From Paraburkholderia sp. (GTDB taxonomy: Bacteria; Pseudomonadota; Gammaproteobacteria; Burkholderiales; Burkholderiaceae): a DNA stretch of 64,000 nucleotides. Made by a program: the position numbers and the translations under genes. The notes under the pieces were generated by a model, which saw only the letters and a list, made by a program, of their open reading frames with translations, searched no databases and was not told where the DNA came from. The DNA is taken from NCBI RefSeq assembly GCF_028283785.1, contig NZ_JAPWKB010000008.1, forward strand, positions 186,001-250,000, written 5' to 3'. This document shows positions 1-9,247 of the stretch, piece after piece. Each line of letters begins with the position of its first letter. Within the stretch, counting starts at the first letter, position 1.

Positions 1-1
1 G

Positions 2-250
2 CTGCCGAACGCGATCGGCCCGATCGCGAATGCGATTGCGCTGAGTCTGTCGTATCTGCTGGGCGGCGTGATCGTCGTCGAGACGATCTTCAATTATCCG
101 GGGCTTGCGCGTCTGATGGTGGACGCGGTCGCCAACCGCGACTTCCCGCTGGTCCAGGCGTGCACGCTGCTGTTCTGTCTCGGCTATCTGCTGCTGGTGC
201 TGCTCGCCGACCTGTGCGCGATCATCTCGAATCCGAGGTTGCGCACATGA
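2..250 (+). CDS. ABC transporter permease, C-terminal part (DppB/OppB type)
   Basis: The reading frame enters from the left edge of the window and ends at a TGA at 248-250, so only the last 82 codons are present. The segment LSYLLGGVIVVETIFNYPGL is typical of the C-terminal membrane region of DppB/OppB-type permeases. It is followed by a final hydrophobic helix (LLFCLGYLLLVLLADL) and a short cytoplasmic tail. The protein would form half of the inner-membrane channel of a peptide/nickel-type importer. It overlaps the next gene by four bases (ATGA), which indicates translational coupling to the second permease. The solute-binding protein of the importer is not in the window and probably lies upstream. 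The family is clear but the substrate is unknown. Confidence 0.85.
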   Translation: MPNAIGPIANAIALSLSYLLGGVIVVETIFNYPGLARLMVDAVANRDFPLVQACTLLFCLGYLLLVLLADLCAIISNPRLRT

Positions 251-1260
251 GCCCGGACCGTCCGTACCCGAACCCCAAAGAGGTGCCGCCGATGCACAAC
301 GCCGACCTGGTTCAACGCAGCAGTGCGCTGCCGCCTGGCGCGGATCGTCCGCCGCCGCCGTCGCAACCGTTCGGCGGCACCCCGCTGCCGCCCGCCGCGC
401 CACGTCGTAAACGCCGTTCGCTGGCTTCGCGGATGGGCTTGTCGAAAGGTGGCTGGATCGGCTTAGGCATGGTCAGCGTCGCGCTGTTCGTGGCGGTTTT
501 CGCGCCGTGGATCGCACCGCATCAGGTCGGCACGATCCTGACGCCGGACGTGTTTTCGCCGTTCAGTGCGAAGCTGCCGCTCGGCTCCGACTATCTTGGC
601 CGGGACATGCTGAGCCGGATCATCTACGGCACGCGGCTGACGGTGCTGTTGTCGCTGGCGTCGGCGCTGCTCGCAGCGGTGACCGGCACGACACTCGGGC
701 TGCTCGCCGCAGTCGCCGGCCGCGCGGTCGATGAAACGATGAGCCGTCTGCTCGACGCGGTCACGTCGATTCCATCGAAGATGTTCGCGCTGATGATCGT
801 CGCCGCGTTCGGCTCGTCGCTGACCCTTCTGATCCTGACAGCGGCCATCAGCTATATGCCTGGCTCGTACCGGATCGCACGCTCGCTCGCGGTCAATATC
901 AGCCAGCTCGAATACGTGCAGGTGGCGCGCGCGCGCGGTGAAAGCTCGATCTATATCGCGTGCGTCGAAATGCTGCCCAACATGCTCCATCCGATGCTGA
1001 CCGACACGGGCTTGCGTTTCACCTTCGTCGTGTTGCTACTGAGCGGCCTGAGCTTCCTCGGTCTCGGCGTGCAACCGCCGTTTGCCGATCTCGGCTCGCT
1101 GGTTCGCGAAAACATCAGCGGTCTCGGCGACGGCGCACCGGTCGTCATCATGCCGGCGCTGGCGATCGCGATCCTGACGGTCGGCGTCAATCTGCTGATC
1201 GACGGTTTGCCGCATCGCGGCCGCCGCAAAACGTCGGCTCGTGCCGTTGGAGGTCATTGA
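247..1260 (+). CDS. ABC transporter permease (DppC/OppC type)
   Basis: This 337-residue inner-membrane protein has a long proline-rich cytoplasmic N-terminus (residues 1 to about 65), the first membrane helix (GWIGLGMVSVALFVAVFAP), and then the characteristic LGSDYLGRDMLSRIIYGTR motif of DppC/OppC permeases. The coupling region around EYVQVARARGES matches the EAA loop that contacts the ATPase. The start at 247 was chosen because it gives an ATGA overlap with the preceding permease. An in-frame ATG at 160 would overlap that gene by about 90 bases and is less likely. The ATPase gene begins one base after its stop. It acts as the partner of the upstream permease in importing a small peptide-like or amino-acid-derived solute. 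Confidence 0.9.
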   Translation: MSPDRPYPNPKEVPPMHNADLVQRSSALPPGADRPPPPSQPFGGTPLPPAAPRRKRRSLASRMGLSKGGWIGLGMVSVALFVAVFAPWIAPHQVGTILTPDVFSPFSAKLPLGSDYLGRDMLSRIIYGTRLTVLLSLASALLAAVTGTTLGLLAAVAGRAVDETMSRLLDAVTSIPSKMFALMIVAAFGSSLTLLILTAAISYMPGSYRIARSLAVNISQLEYVQVARARGESSIYIACVEMLPNMLHPMLTDTGLRFTFVVLLLSGLSFLGLGVQPPFADLGSLVRENISGLGDGAPVVIMPALAIAILTVGVNLLIDGLPHRGRRKTSARAVGGH

Positions 1261-3162
1261 ATGAACAGCGCTCAACCTGGTAGCAACCTGGTCGAAGTCC
1301 GCGGCTTGCGCGTGATCGGCAGCCGTCCGGGCGAACCGGACACCACCATCGTTCATGACGTGGATTTCGACGTCGCGCGCGGCGAAGTGCTTGCGCTGAT
1401 CGGCGAATCCGGCTCGGGCAAGACGACGATCGCGCTGTCGCTGATGGGTCATGCGCGCAGCGGTTGCCGGATTTCCGGCGGCACGATCCACGTCGGCGGG
1501 ACCGACGTGCGGTCGCTGTCGGCAAAAGGACTCGCTTCGCTGCGCGGTCGCAAGGTCGCCTATATTGCGCAAAGCGCGGCGGCTGCGTTCAATCCGTCGC
1601 GCACGATTCTCGATCAGGTGATCGAAAGCGCGCTGATTCACGGCACGCTGTCGAAAGCCGCTGCGCAAGCGAAAGCGCTCGAGCTGTTCCGCGCACTCGC
1701 GTTGCCGGAACCGGACACGATCGGCAAGCGTTATCCGCATCAGGTATCGGGCGGCCAATTGCAACGTCTGATGGCCGCAATGGCGTTGATCACCGATCCC
1801 GAACTGGTGATTCTCGACGAGCCGACCACCGCGCTCGACGTGACGACGCAGATCGACGTATTGCTCGCTTTCAAGCGCGTGATCCAGGAATTCGGCATGA
1901 CCGCCGTGTACGTGTCGCACGATCTGGCGGTCGTCGCGCAGATGGCCGACCGGATTCTCGTGCTGAGCGACGGACAGGTTCGCGAAGCCGGCGAAACGGC
2001 GCAGATTCTGCATGCGCCGACCCATCCTTACACACAAAGCCTGATCGCCGCCGTCACGCCCGATAGCGTTGCATGCCGGACCGACCAGCCCGCGCCGCTG
2101 TCCGGCCAGTCGCCGCAGGCCAGGCGTTCGTCGGATGTTCCGCTGCTCGAAGTGCGTCGCGTCGTGGCCGGGTATGGGCGCAAAGATGCAAAAGGATGGC
2201 CCGCGAAGATCATCCTGAACGACGTCGATCTGCGTATCGGACGTGGCCAGACCGTGGGGGTGATCGGTGAATCCGGGTCGGGCAAGACGACGCTCGCGAA
2301 GGTGATCGCGGGTCTCGTGCCGTCGTCGGGCGGCAGTCTGTTGCTGGATGGCGAGCCGCTGGCCGGCGACCTGAACAAACGCACGAAAGAACAGTTTCGC
2401 CGTATCCAGATCGTGTTTCAGAACGCGGATACCGCGCTCAATCCGGTGCACACGGTCGAGCGCACGCTCGCGCGACCGTTGGCGTTTTATCACGGCATCA
2501 AAGGCGCCAAAGCCCGCGCGCGTGTCGCGGAACTGCTGGAACTGGTGAAACTGCCGGCGTCGGTTGCATCGCGTTCGACGGCGGAACTGTCGGGCGGCCA
2601 GAAACAGCGGGTCAATCTTGCGCGCGCGCTTGCCGCCGAGCCTGACATGATTTTGTGCGACGAAGTCACGTCGGCGCTCGATACGGTCGTCGGCGCGGCG
2701 ATTCTCGATCTGCTGCGCGACTTGCAACGCAAGCTAGGCGTGTCGTACGTATTCATCACGCACGATATCGCGAAAGTCCGCGCAATCAGCGACGACATCG
2801 TCGTGCTGTACGCGGGGCATCGCGTCGAAACCGGCAATCGGGAAGCGTTGTGCGCACCGCCGTTCCATCCGTATTCGCATCTGCTGGTGTCGTCCGCGCC
2901 CGAGTTGCGCCCGGGCTGGCTTGCCGAAGCGGGCGAACGCTGTCATCAGACCTTGTCGCCGATCGGGCCGTCCGCCGATAACCCCGAGTTGTGCACATTC
3001 CTCGACCGTTGCGCGATGCGCATCGACGGCGTGTGCAACCAGGCGGCGCCGTCGATCCGCACGCTCGAAAACGGCGCGCAGGTGTTGTGCCATCGCAGCG
3101 AAGCGGATTTGCTGAGCTTCCAGCTTCCGCTCGAAACCGAACCGCTGGCGGTCCGCCTGTAG
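1261..3162 (+). CDS. Double ABC transporter ATPase (DppD-DppF type fusion)
   Basis: This 633-residue protein carries two complete ATPase modules. The first has a Walker A motif GESGSGKTT near residue 47, signature VSGGQLQR and Walker B LVILDEPTTALD. The second has Walker A GESGSGKTT near residue 334, signature LSGGQKQR and Walker B MILCDEVTSALD. Each module is followed by the region typical of oligopeptide/dipeptide ATPases, and the C-terminus holds the cysteine-containing oligo_HPY segment (CTFLDRCAMRIDGVCN). DppD and DppF are often separate genes; a single two-domain polypeptide is also common in proteobacteria. It begins at the base after the permease stop, so the three genes form one operon. 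It powers import into the cytoplasm. Confidence 0.93.
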   Translation: MNSAQPGSNLVEVRGLRVIGSRPGEPDTTIVHDVDFDVARGEVLALIGESGSGKTTIALSLMGHARSGCRISGGTIHVGGTDVRSLSAKGLASLRGRKVAYIAQSAAAAFNPSRTILDQVIESALIHGTLSKAAAQAKALELFRALALPEPDTIGKRYPHQVSGGQLQRLMAAMALITDPELVILDEPTTALDVTTQIDVLLAFKRVIQEFGMTAVYVSHDLAVVAQMADRILVLSDGQVREAGETAQILHAPTHPYTQSLIAAVTPDSVACRTDQPAPLSGQSPQARRSSDVPLLEVRRVVAGYGRKDAKGWPAKIILNDVDLRIGRGQTVGVIGESGSGKTTLAKVIAGLVPSSGGSLLLDGEPLAGDLNKRTKEQFRRIQIVFQNADTALNPVHTVERTLARPLAFYHGIKGAKARARVAELLELVKLPASVASRSTAELSGGQKQRVNLARALAAEPDMILCDEVTSALDTVVGAAILDLLRDLQRKLGVSYVFITHDIAKVRAISDDIVVLYAGHRVETGNREALCAPPFHPYSHLLVSSAPELRPGWLAEAGERCHQTLSPIGPSADNPELCTFLDRCAMRIDGVCNQAAPSIRTLENGAQVLCHRSEADLLSFQLPLETEPLAVRL

Positions 3163-3289
3163 CGCCGCCTCACGCAGTCTAACCGTCGAATTTGCGCAGG
3201 CGCCCGAGCGAAACCTCGGCGTCGTGTTTCCGGTCGTCCGGAGGAGGGCGCTCGTTCAGCCTTTCTGGACTAACGTCAAAGGACTTTTC

Positions 3290-5332
3290 ATGGGCATGAG
3301 AATAGGGGTGGATATCGGCGGCTCGTTTGCCGATTTTGCCGTACTGAACGACGCCACGGGCGAGCTGAAAACACTGAAGGTGTTTTCCCGGCCCGACAGC
3401 CCCGGCAGCGAAGTGCTGCGGGGGATGGAGCAACTCGGCGAACGCTACGGTATCGCGCCTCGCGACGTCGACTACTTCACCCACGGCACGACCGTCGGCG
3501 TCAATGCGGTCGTGCAGCGCAAAGGCTTGCGACTCGGTCTGATCACGACGCGCCACTTCGAGGACGTGCTGGATATTGCGCGTCTGAAAGGCCCCGACAT
3601 GTACAACCTGCTGTCGAAGCGGCCGGTGCCGCTGGTGCCGCGCGAACGCGTATTCGGCGTGGTGGAGCGGATGACGGCGGACGGCACGGTCGAAACCCCG
3701 GTGGACGAGGCGAGCGTGCTGAAAGCATGCGACGCGCTGCGGCGTGCGGGCTGCGAGGGCGTGGTCGTATCGTTGCTGCATGCGTATCGCAACAGCGCCC
3801 ACGAGCATCAGGTCAAGGCGATCATCGAAGCGGCGATGCCGGGTCTGTTCGTGTCGTGTTCGAGCGACGTATGGCCGATCATCCGCGAATACGAACGCAC
3901 GTCCACGGCGGTGATCGGCGGCTACGTGCAGCCGAAAGTCTCACACTATCTGACGTCGTTGCAACGCGCGCTGATCGAGACCGGCATCACCGCCGATATG
4001 AAAGTCACGAAGTCGAACGGCGGTGTGATGAGCGCCGAAGCAGGCAAAACCAACTGCGTGCAGATGATTCTGTCAGGCACGGCGTCCGGTGTGATCGGCG
4101 CTGCGTATGTCGCGCGACAAAGTGGTCTGAAGCGGTGCATGAGCCTCGATATCGGCGGCACGACAGCCGACGTCGCGCTGATCGTCGACGGCGAGCCGCA
4201 ATACGCGAGCGGCGAATATATCGGCGATTTCCAGATTCATATCCCGTCGGTGTCGGTGTCGTCGATTGGTGACGGCGGCGGCTCGATTGCGTGGCTGGAC
4301 GACTTCGGCGTGTTGAAAGTCGGCCCGGAAAGCGCCGGTTCGAATCCCGGCCCGGTCTGCTACGGACGCGGCGGCACGCGCGCCACCATCACCGACGCAT
4401 TCGTCGTGCTCGGCGTGATCGGCAATGCGAGCCTCGGCTATAACTCGGTGAAGGTGGATCACGACGCCGCGCATCGCGCGCTCGAAGTCCTCGCGCACCG
4501 GCTGGGCTCGGACGTCTACAAAACCGCCGAAGCAATCGTCAACGTCGCCGTGTCGGGGATGTACGCAGGCGTCAGCCGGATCGTGTCGCGCTTCGGCATC
4601 GATCCGCGTACCTTCTCGCTGCTACCGTTCGGCGGCGCGGGCCCGATGCTCGCGTGCTACTTCGCGCGCGCGATCGGCATGGAAGAAATCCTGGTGCCGA
4701 TGGCGCCCGGCGTGTTGAGCGCGCTCGGCGGTCTGATCGCGGATACGCGCAACGACTTCGTCAAGACCACGTATTACGACCTCGACGCGGCGTCGCTGGC
4801 GACCCTCGGCGACGATGTGCGCGCGCTCGACCATGCCGCGCAAGAATGGATGACCGGCCAGATCGGCGACGCATCGAGCGCCACGGTCGCGATTTCAGCG
4901 GACATGCGCTACAAGGGCCAGTCGTTCGAAATCGACACGCCGCTGCACTTCGACTGGCTGACCGGCGACGACCTGACGCCGCTCAAGGAGGCGTTTCATC
5001 GCGAGCACGAACGGCTGTACGGTCATCGCGACGCGTCCGCAAAAATTCAGGTCGTCGCGCTACGTCTCGTGATCACCGCCGCGACGCCGAAGCCCGCGTT
5101 GCAAATGGTCGAAGCCAGCGCGCAGCCGCCCGTTCCCACCGGCACGATCCGCGTTTTCATGGACGGCGAATTCCACGATGCCGCGCTGTATCACCGCTCG
5201 GCACTGAAAGCGGGGCAGCAACTCGACGGCCCGGCCGTGATCGCACAGGACGATTGCACGACCAGCGTGCTGCCGCATTATCGCGGTCGCGTCGACGCTT
5301 ACGGCAACCTCGTGTTCACGCACATCAACTGA
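3290..5332 (+). CDS. hyuA: Hydantoinase/oxoprolinase family protein, subunit A
   Basis: The 680-residue protein begins MGMRIGVDIGGSFADFAVL, the ATP-binding N-terminal fold of the hydantoinase A/oxoprolinase family. It has the second phosphate-binding motif SLDIGGTTADVALIVDG in the middle and LLPFGGAGPMLAC further on. Members of the family (N-methylhydantoinase, 5-oxoprolinase, acetophenone carboxylase) act with a B subunit in ATP-dependent opening or carboxylation of cyclic or carbonyl substrates. I took the ATG at 3290 because it directly precedes the conserved N-terminus; the in-frame codons upstream give unrelated sequence. The B subunit starts 18 bases downstream. With the importer upstream and an aldehyde dehydrogenase downstream, a catabolic role is likely, but the substrate cannot be read from sequence. 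Confidence 0.9.
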   Translation: MGMRIGVDIGGSFADFAVLNDATGELKTLKVFSRPDSPGSEVLRGMEQLGERYGIAPRDVDYFTHGTTVGVNAVVQRKGLRLGLITTRHFEDVLDIARLKGPDMYNLLSKRPVPLVPRERVFGVVERMTADGTVETPVDEASVLKACDALRRAGCEGVVVSLLHAYRNSAHEHQVKAIIEAAMPGLFVSCSSDVWPIIREYERTSTAVIGGYVQPKVSHYLTSLQRALIETGITADMKVTKSNGGVMSAEAGKTNCVQMILSGTASGVIGAAYVARQSGLKRCMSLDIGGTTADVALIVDGEPQYASGEYIGDFQIHIPSVSVSSIGDGGGSIAWLDDFGVLKVGPESAGSNPGPVCYGRGGTRATITDAFVVLGVIGNASLGYNSVKVDHDAAHRALEVLAHRLGSDVYKTAEAIVNVAVSGMYAGVSRIVSRFGIDPRTFSLLPFGGAGPMLACYFARAIGMEEILVPMAPGVLSALGGLIADTRNDFVKTTYYDLDAASLATLGDDVRALDHAAQEWMTGQIGDASSATVAISADMRYKGQSFEIDTPLHFDWLTGDDLTPLKEAFHREHERLYGHRDASAKIQVVALRLVITAATPKPALQMVEASAQPPVPTGTIRVFMDGEFHDAALYHRSALKAGQQLDGPAVIAQDDCTTSVLPHYRGRVDAYGNLVFTHIN

Positions 5333-5350
5333 TTCGCACGGAGCATCGCA

Positions 5351-7366
5351 ATGCAATTCGACAAGGCAGTGTTGCAGATTTTCGCGAACTATTGCGTGGC
5401 CGCAGCGGAGAGCATGGCGTACACGCTGGTGCGCACCGCGCATTCCACCTTCGTGAAGGAAACCGAAGACTTCTCGTGCGCGATCATGACGCCGGAAGGA
5501 CTCACGTTCGCGTCGCCGAAAACGCTCGGCGCGACGTGGTACGTCGGGCTGGATTACAGCCCCGTGATCGCGATGATCGATCACTACGAACCCGGCGACG
5601 TGTGCATGACCAACGACGCGTACAGCGGTTTCGTCGCCACGCATACGCCGGACATCCTGATCTGGAAACCGGTCTTCCATCAGGACGAGATTGTCTGTTT
5701 CGTCGGCGGGCACATTCATAACACCGACATGGGCGGCGCGGTCCCTGCGTCGCTGTCGCGCACGCTCACCGAGATCGAGCAGGAAGGCATTCGCTTCCCG
5801 CCGTGCAAGATCGTCAAGGCGGGCGTGGTCGACGACGCGATCCTGAAGATCATGGCGACCAACGTGCGCGTGCCCGATCAGAACATCGGCGACTTCAACG
5901 CGCAACTGGCGTCGTTGCACACCGGCGAGCGGCGTGTGCTGGAAATCATCGAGCGCTTCGGCATCGACGGTTTCAAGGCGGGCATGGGCGCGTTGCTCGA
6001 TTATTCGGAAGAACAGGCGCGCACGGTGTTGCGCAGCATTCCGGAAGGCGAGTACTTCTTCGCCGAATATGCGGACGAAGACTCGGTACGCGGCAAGCCG
6101 ATGCGCGTCGCGCTGACGGTTCGCATCAAGGACGGCTCGGTCGAGATGGATTACACCGGCAGCGATCCGCAATTGCAGTCGTCGCTGAACATTCCGACCG
6201 GCGGACGCGAACGGCATGCACTCGCGCTGGTCGGTCTCGTCTATGTGCTGTACACGCTGAATCCGGACATTCTGCTGAACACCGGGATGTTGCGTGTGGC
6301 GCGGTGCATCTTGCCGGAAGGCACGGTCGTCAATGCCGTCAAACCGGCTGCGGTCGGCATGCGCAGTCTGACCTGCAAGCTGCTGCATTTGCTGACGTTC
6401 GGTGCTTTTTCGCAAGCGGTGCCCGACCGCCTGGCCGCGTGTCCGGCCGGTGGTCTGTCCATCCTGAGCGTCAAGACGATGAACGCGGAGGGCGCGACCG
6501 TGATGGCGTCGATCGGCCCGATCGGTGGCGGCGCGGGCGGCAGTCCGTCGGATGACGGCGAGGACGGTTCCGGCGCGAACAATGCGTTTCTGCGCAATAC
6601 GCCGGTCGAAATCAACGAAGCCGAAGTGCCGATCCGCATCACCCGCTATGGCGTTGCGCCGGGTTCGGGCGGCGCGGGTCAGTATCGCGGCGGACAGGGT
6701 CTGGTGATGGAGTTCAAGGTGTTTTCGCCGAATACCCTGGTGACGGCGCGCAATCGCGACCGCACGCGTTTTGCATCGTGGGGCGTGCGCGGCGGTCATG
6801 CCGGTGCGAACGCGCGCTTTACGCGCAATCCCGGGATGCCCAACGCCGAGGAACTCGATAACAACGATCTCGTCGTCTGCATTCCCGGCGACGTGATTCG
6901 CCTCGTCGGTGCGGGCGCGGGCGGATATGGCCGGCCGATCGACCGCGACGCGGCGAAGGTGCGTGAGGACGTATTGCGTGGTTACGTGACGGTGGAAGAA
7001 GCGCGCGACGTGTACGGCGTCTCGCTGCAAGGCGATGAGCTGACGCTCGACGACGCGCAGACCGGACGTCTGCGTGACGAAGCGCGAACCCGGCTCGCCG
7101 GTATCGACGCGCCCGCGTTCTCGTTCGGGCCGTATCGCGAGGCGTTCGAGGCGAAGTGGACCCGCGAGCGATATGCCGCGTTGACGAGCCTGCTCGCGGG
7201 CGTGCCCGTGCAATGGCGTTATTTCCTGAAACACCGGATTTTCGATGCACTGGACGCGCGCATCGCGGACGATCCGCAGCCATTCGCGGACGGCCGCGCG
7301 GAGATCGTGCATGCGTTGTTCGCGGAGCTGGTCGCCGCTTATCCGCAGTTGAACGCAGCGGCGTGA
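5351..7366 (+). CDS. hyuB: Hydantoinase/oxoprolinase family protein, subunit B
   Basis: This 671-residue protein matches the hydantoinase B family. It has the N-terminal segment AESMAYTLVRTAHSTFVKE, the motif GDVCMTNDAYSG, the conserved GGHIHNTDMGG stretch, and the glycine-rich tail regions GSGGAGQYRGG and GAGAGGYG. B subunits pair with HyuA in N-methylhydantoinase and with related subunits in acetone or acetophenone carboxylases. The length exceeds the usual 520 to 590 residues. The extra C-terminal part (from about residue 560) is soluble and I do not recognise it; it may be an additional subunit-like domain. The gene is 18 bases after hyuA and 42 bases before the aldehyde dehydrogenase, so the three are probably co-transcribed. 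Confidence 0.9.
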   Translation: MQFDKAVLQIFANYCVAAAESMAYTLVRTAHSTFVKETEDFSCAIMTPEGLTFASPKTLGATWYVGLDYSPVIAMIDHYEPGDVCMTNDAYSGFVATHTPDILIWKPVFHQDEIVCFVGGHIHNTDMGGAVPASLSRTLTEIEQEGIRFPPCKIVKAGVVDDAILKIMATNVRVPDQNIGDFNAQLASLHTGERRVLEIIERFGIDGFKAGMGALLDYSEEQARTVLRSIPEGEYFFAEYADEDSVRGKPMRVALTVRIKDGSVEMDYTGSDPQLQSSLNIPTGGRERHALALVGLVYVLYTLNPDILLNTGMLRVARCILPEGTVVNAVKPAAVGMRSLTCKLLHLLTFGAFSQAVPDRLAACPAGGLSILSVKTMNAEGATVMASIGPIGGGAGGSPSDDGEDGSGANNAFLRNTPVEINEAEVPIRITRYGVAPGSGGAGQYRGGQGLVMEFKVFSPNTLVTARNRDRTRFASWGVRGGHAGANARFTRNPGMPNAEELDNNDLVVCIPGDVIRLVGAGAGGYGRPIDRDAAKVREDVLRGYVTVEEARDVYGVSLQGDELTLDDAQTGRLRDEARTRLAGIDAPAFSFGPYREAFEAKWTRERYAALTSLLAGVPVQWRYFLKHRIFDALDARIADDPQPFADGRAEIVHALFAELVAAYPQLNAAA

Positions 7367-7408
7367 CGCGACCCCGTCCATTTTCAACCCTTGCCCTTTG
7401 AGACGACC

Positions 7409-8899
7409 ATGATCAACAGCTTCGACCCTTCTCACGTGAGCGTGCGCAGTGCGCATTTCATCGGTGGACGGTATCTGGACGGCGCGGGCGTCATCGACGT
7501 TGCGCGGCCATCGGACGGCGTGATTTACGCGTCGCTGCCGGTGGCTGACGCGTCGCTGGTCGATCAGGCGGTGGAGGATGCGTGGCGCGCGTTCAAGACC
7601 AGCGACTGGGCGCGTCGTGCGCCGCGCGAACGGGCGCGGGTGATGCGTCGCTGGGCCGAACTGATCGAAGCCGACGTCGAGACGCTGGCGCCGCTCGAAG
7701 CGCTCGGCTCGACACGTCCTATCGCCGACGCCGCGCGTTGGGACGTGCCGTTCACTGCGGAAGGCATCCGTTTTTATAGCGAGTACGCGGACCGGATCGG
7801 CGGCGAAGTAGCCGCGACCCGGCCCGATCATCTGGGCATGACTGTCGCTGAGCCGTATGGCGTGATCGCTGCGATCGCACCGTGGAATTTTCCATTGGTG
7901 ATGGCATCGTGGAAGGTTGCCCCGGCATTGGCGGCAGGTAATGCAGTCGTACTCAAACCGTCGGAAATGACGCCGTTTTCGGTGCTGCGGCTGGCGGAGC
8001 TGGCGATCCAGGCGGGCATGCCGCCCGGCATCTTCAATGTCGTACAAGGTGACGGACGCACGACCGGCGACGCATTGTGCCGCCACCCGAAAATCTCGAA
8101 GGTGACATTCACCGGCTCCAGTCAAACCGGTGCCGCGATCATGACCGCGTGCGCGCAGACCGGCACGAAACCCGTGACGCTGGAACTGGGCGGGAAAAGC
8201 CCGCAACTGGTATTCGCGGATGCGCCCGATCTCGACCGTGTCGCGCGTCGGGTGGCGGCCGCCATCGCGGGCAACGCGGGGCAAGTCTGCGTGGCGGGTT
8301 CGCGGCTGATCGTCGAGCGTGGCGCGGCGGCGCGATTGATCGATGGCATTTCGACCGCGTTTGCCGCGCTGAAACCGGGCGCGACGTGGGCGGCGGGCAC
8401 CACCTTGCCGCCGATCATCTCGATGCCGCAACTGCAACGCATCGACGGCATCGTCAGGCGCACGCTCGAAAGCGGCGCGCAAGCGGCGACCGGCGGCGAG
8501 CGCATCGCGCTGGGCGGCGAACACCACGGCGCGTTCTACATGCCGACCATCCTGACCGGCGTGACGCCGTCGTCCGAAGCTGTTCGCGAAGAGATTTTCG
8601 GCCCTGTGCTGACCGTCCAGACCTTCGACGACGAAGACGAAGCGCTCGCGCTCGCGTCGCACGAAAAGTACGGACTCGCGGCAGGCGTTCACACCGCGGA
8701 CCTGAGCCGTGCGTTGCGGATGATGCGCGGGATCGAAGCGGGCACCGTGTGGATCAACCGCTACGGCCGGACCGCCGACTTCGTGATCCCGACCGGCGGC
8801 TACAAAAGCTCGGGCATCGGCAAGGATCTGGGGCGCGCGGCCTACGAGGCGAATCTACGTTTCAAGAGCGTGCTGATCGACATCACCGACGGCGCATAA
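7409..8899 (+). CDS. NAD(P)-dependent aldehyde dehydrogenase
   Basis: The 496-residue protein is a standard aldehyde dehydrogenase. It has the coenzyme segment IAPWNFPLVMASWKVAPAL, the KPSEMTP motif, FTGSSQTG, the catalytic general base in LELGGKSP (Glu259) and the nucleophile in NAGQVC (Cys294). The final EEIFGPVL and GGYKSSGIGKDLG motifs are also present. It oxidises an aldehyde to the carboxylate in the cytoplasm. The ATG at 7409 is preferred over a TTG at 7391. The position after the hydantoinase-like genes suggests that it removes an aldehyde made in the same pathway, such as an aminoaldehyde, but that is inference. A strong terminator hairpin follows 90 bases downstream. Confidence 0.93.
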   Translation: MINSFDPSHVSVRSAHFIGGRYLDGAGVIDVARPSDGVIYASLPVADASLVDQAVEDAWRAFKTSDWARRAPRERARVMRRWAELIEADVETLAPLEALGSTRPIADAARWDVPFTAEGIRFYSEYADRIGGEVAATRPDHLGMTVAEPYGVIAAIAPWNFPLVMASWKVAPALAAGNAVVLKPSEMTPFSVLRLAELAIQAGMPPGIFNVVQGDGRTTGDALCRHPKISKVTFTGSSQTGAAIMTACAQTGTKPVTLELGGKSPQLVFADAPDLDRVARRVAAAIAGNAGQVCVAGSRLIVERGAAARLIDGISTAFAALKPGATWAAGTTLPPIISMPQLQRIDGIVRRTLESGAQAATGGERIALGGEHHGAFYMPTILTGVTPSSEAVREEIFGPVLTVQTFDDEDEALALASHEKYGLAAGVHTADLSRALRMMRGIEAGTVWINRYGRTADFVIPTGGYKSSGIGKDLGRAAYEANLRFKSVLIDITDGA

Positions 8900-8990
8900 G
8901 CGGTCCATAACACGGCGCATAACACGACCATTCATCGCGCATCGCACACCCATCTCCGATACAGAGCGGCCAGCCATGCCGTTCCAGCCC

Positions 8991-9029
8991 GCACGGCCGC
9001 GTCATCGCAGACGCGGCCGTGTGCTTTTT
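8991..9029 (+). terminator. Rho-independent terminator after the hydantoinase/ALDH operon
   Basis: An 11-base-pair GC-rich stem (8992-9002 pairing with 9011-9021, arm CACGGCCGCGT) with an 8-base loop is followed by a run of five T at 9025-9029. It lies in the 348-base gap between the aldehyde dehydrogenase and the HAD gene, and it separates the block into two transcription units. I see nothing else in this gap apart from a poly-T/AT-rich patch near 9143-9170 that could belong to the promoter of the next unit. Confidence 0.8.
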
Positions 9030-9247
9030 CAGCCTTCAAAACGCAGCCGGAAAGCCGCTGAAAACGCGCCGCATGTTCTGCTGCGCGACGTGCAAAAAAC
9101 GGTGGATTCTGTGCCGTGGGCGCGCCAATACAAGGCAATCCGGTTTTTTTAAGGTGATTTAATTCATCTCAGCAGACGCGGTTGCGCAACTCGATACCGC
9201 GCCGGTTTGCAGGCCCGCTCGCTCCTCGTTGACTACAGGATAAAGAC

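Noticed and set aside
5060..8692. A 1,210-codon open frame on the minus strand across hyuB and the aldehyde dehydrogenase gene
   Set aside because: Arg/His-rich composition without family motifs; it is the antisense shadow of well-supported + strand genes in GC-rich sequence.
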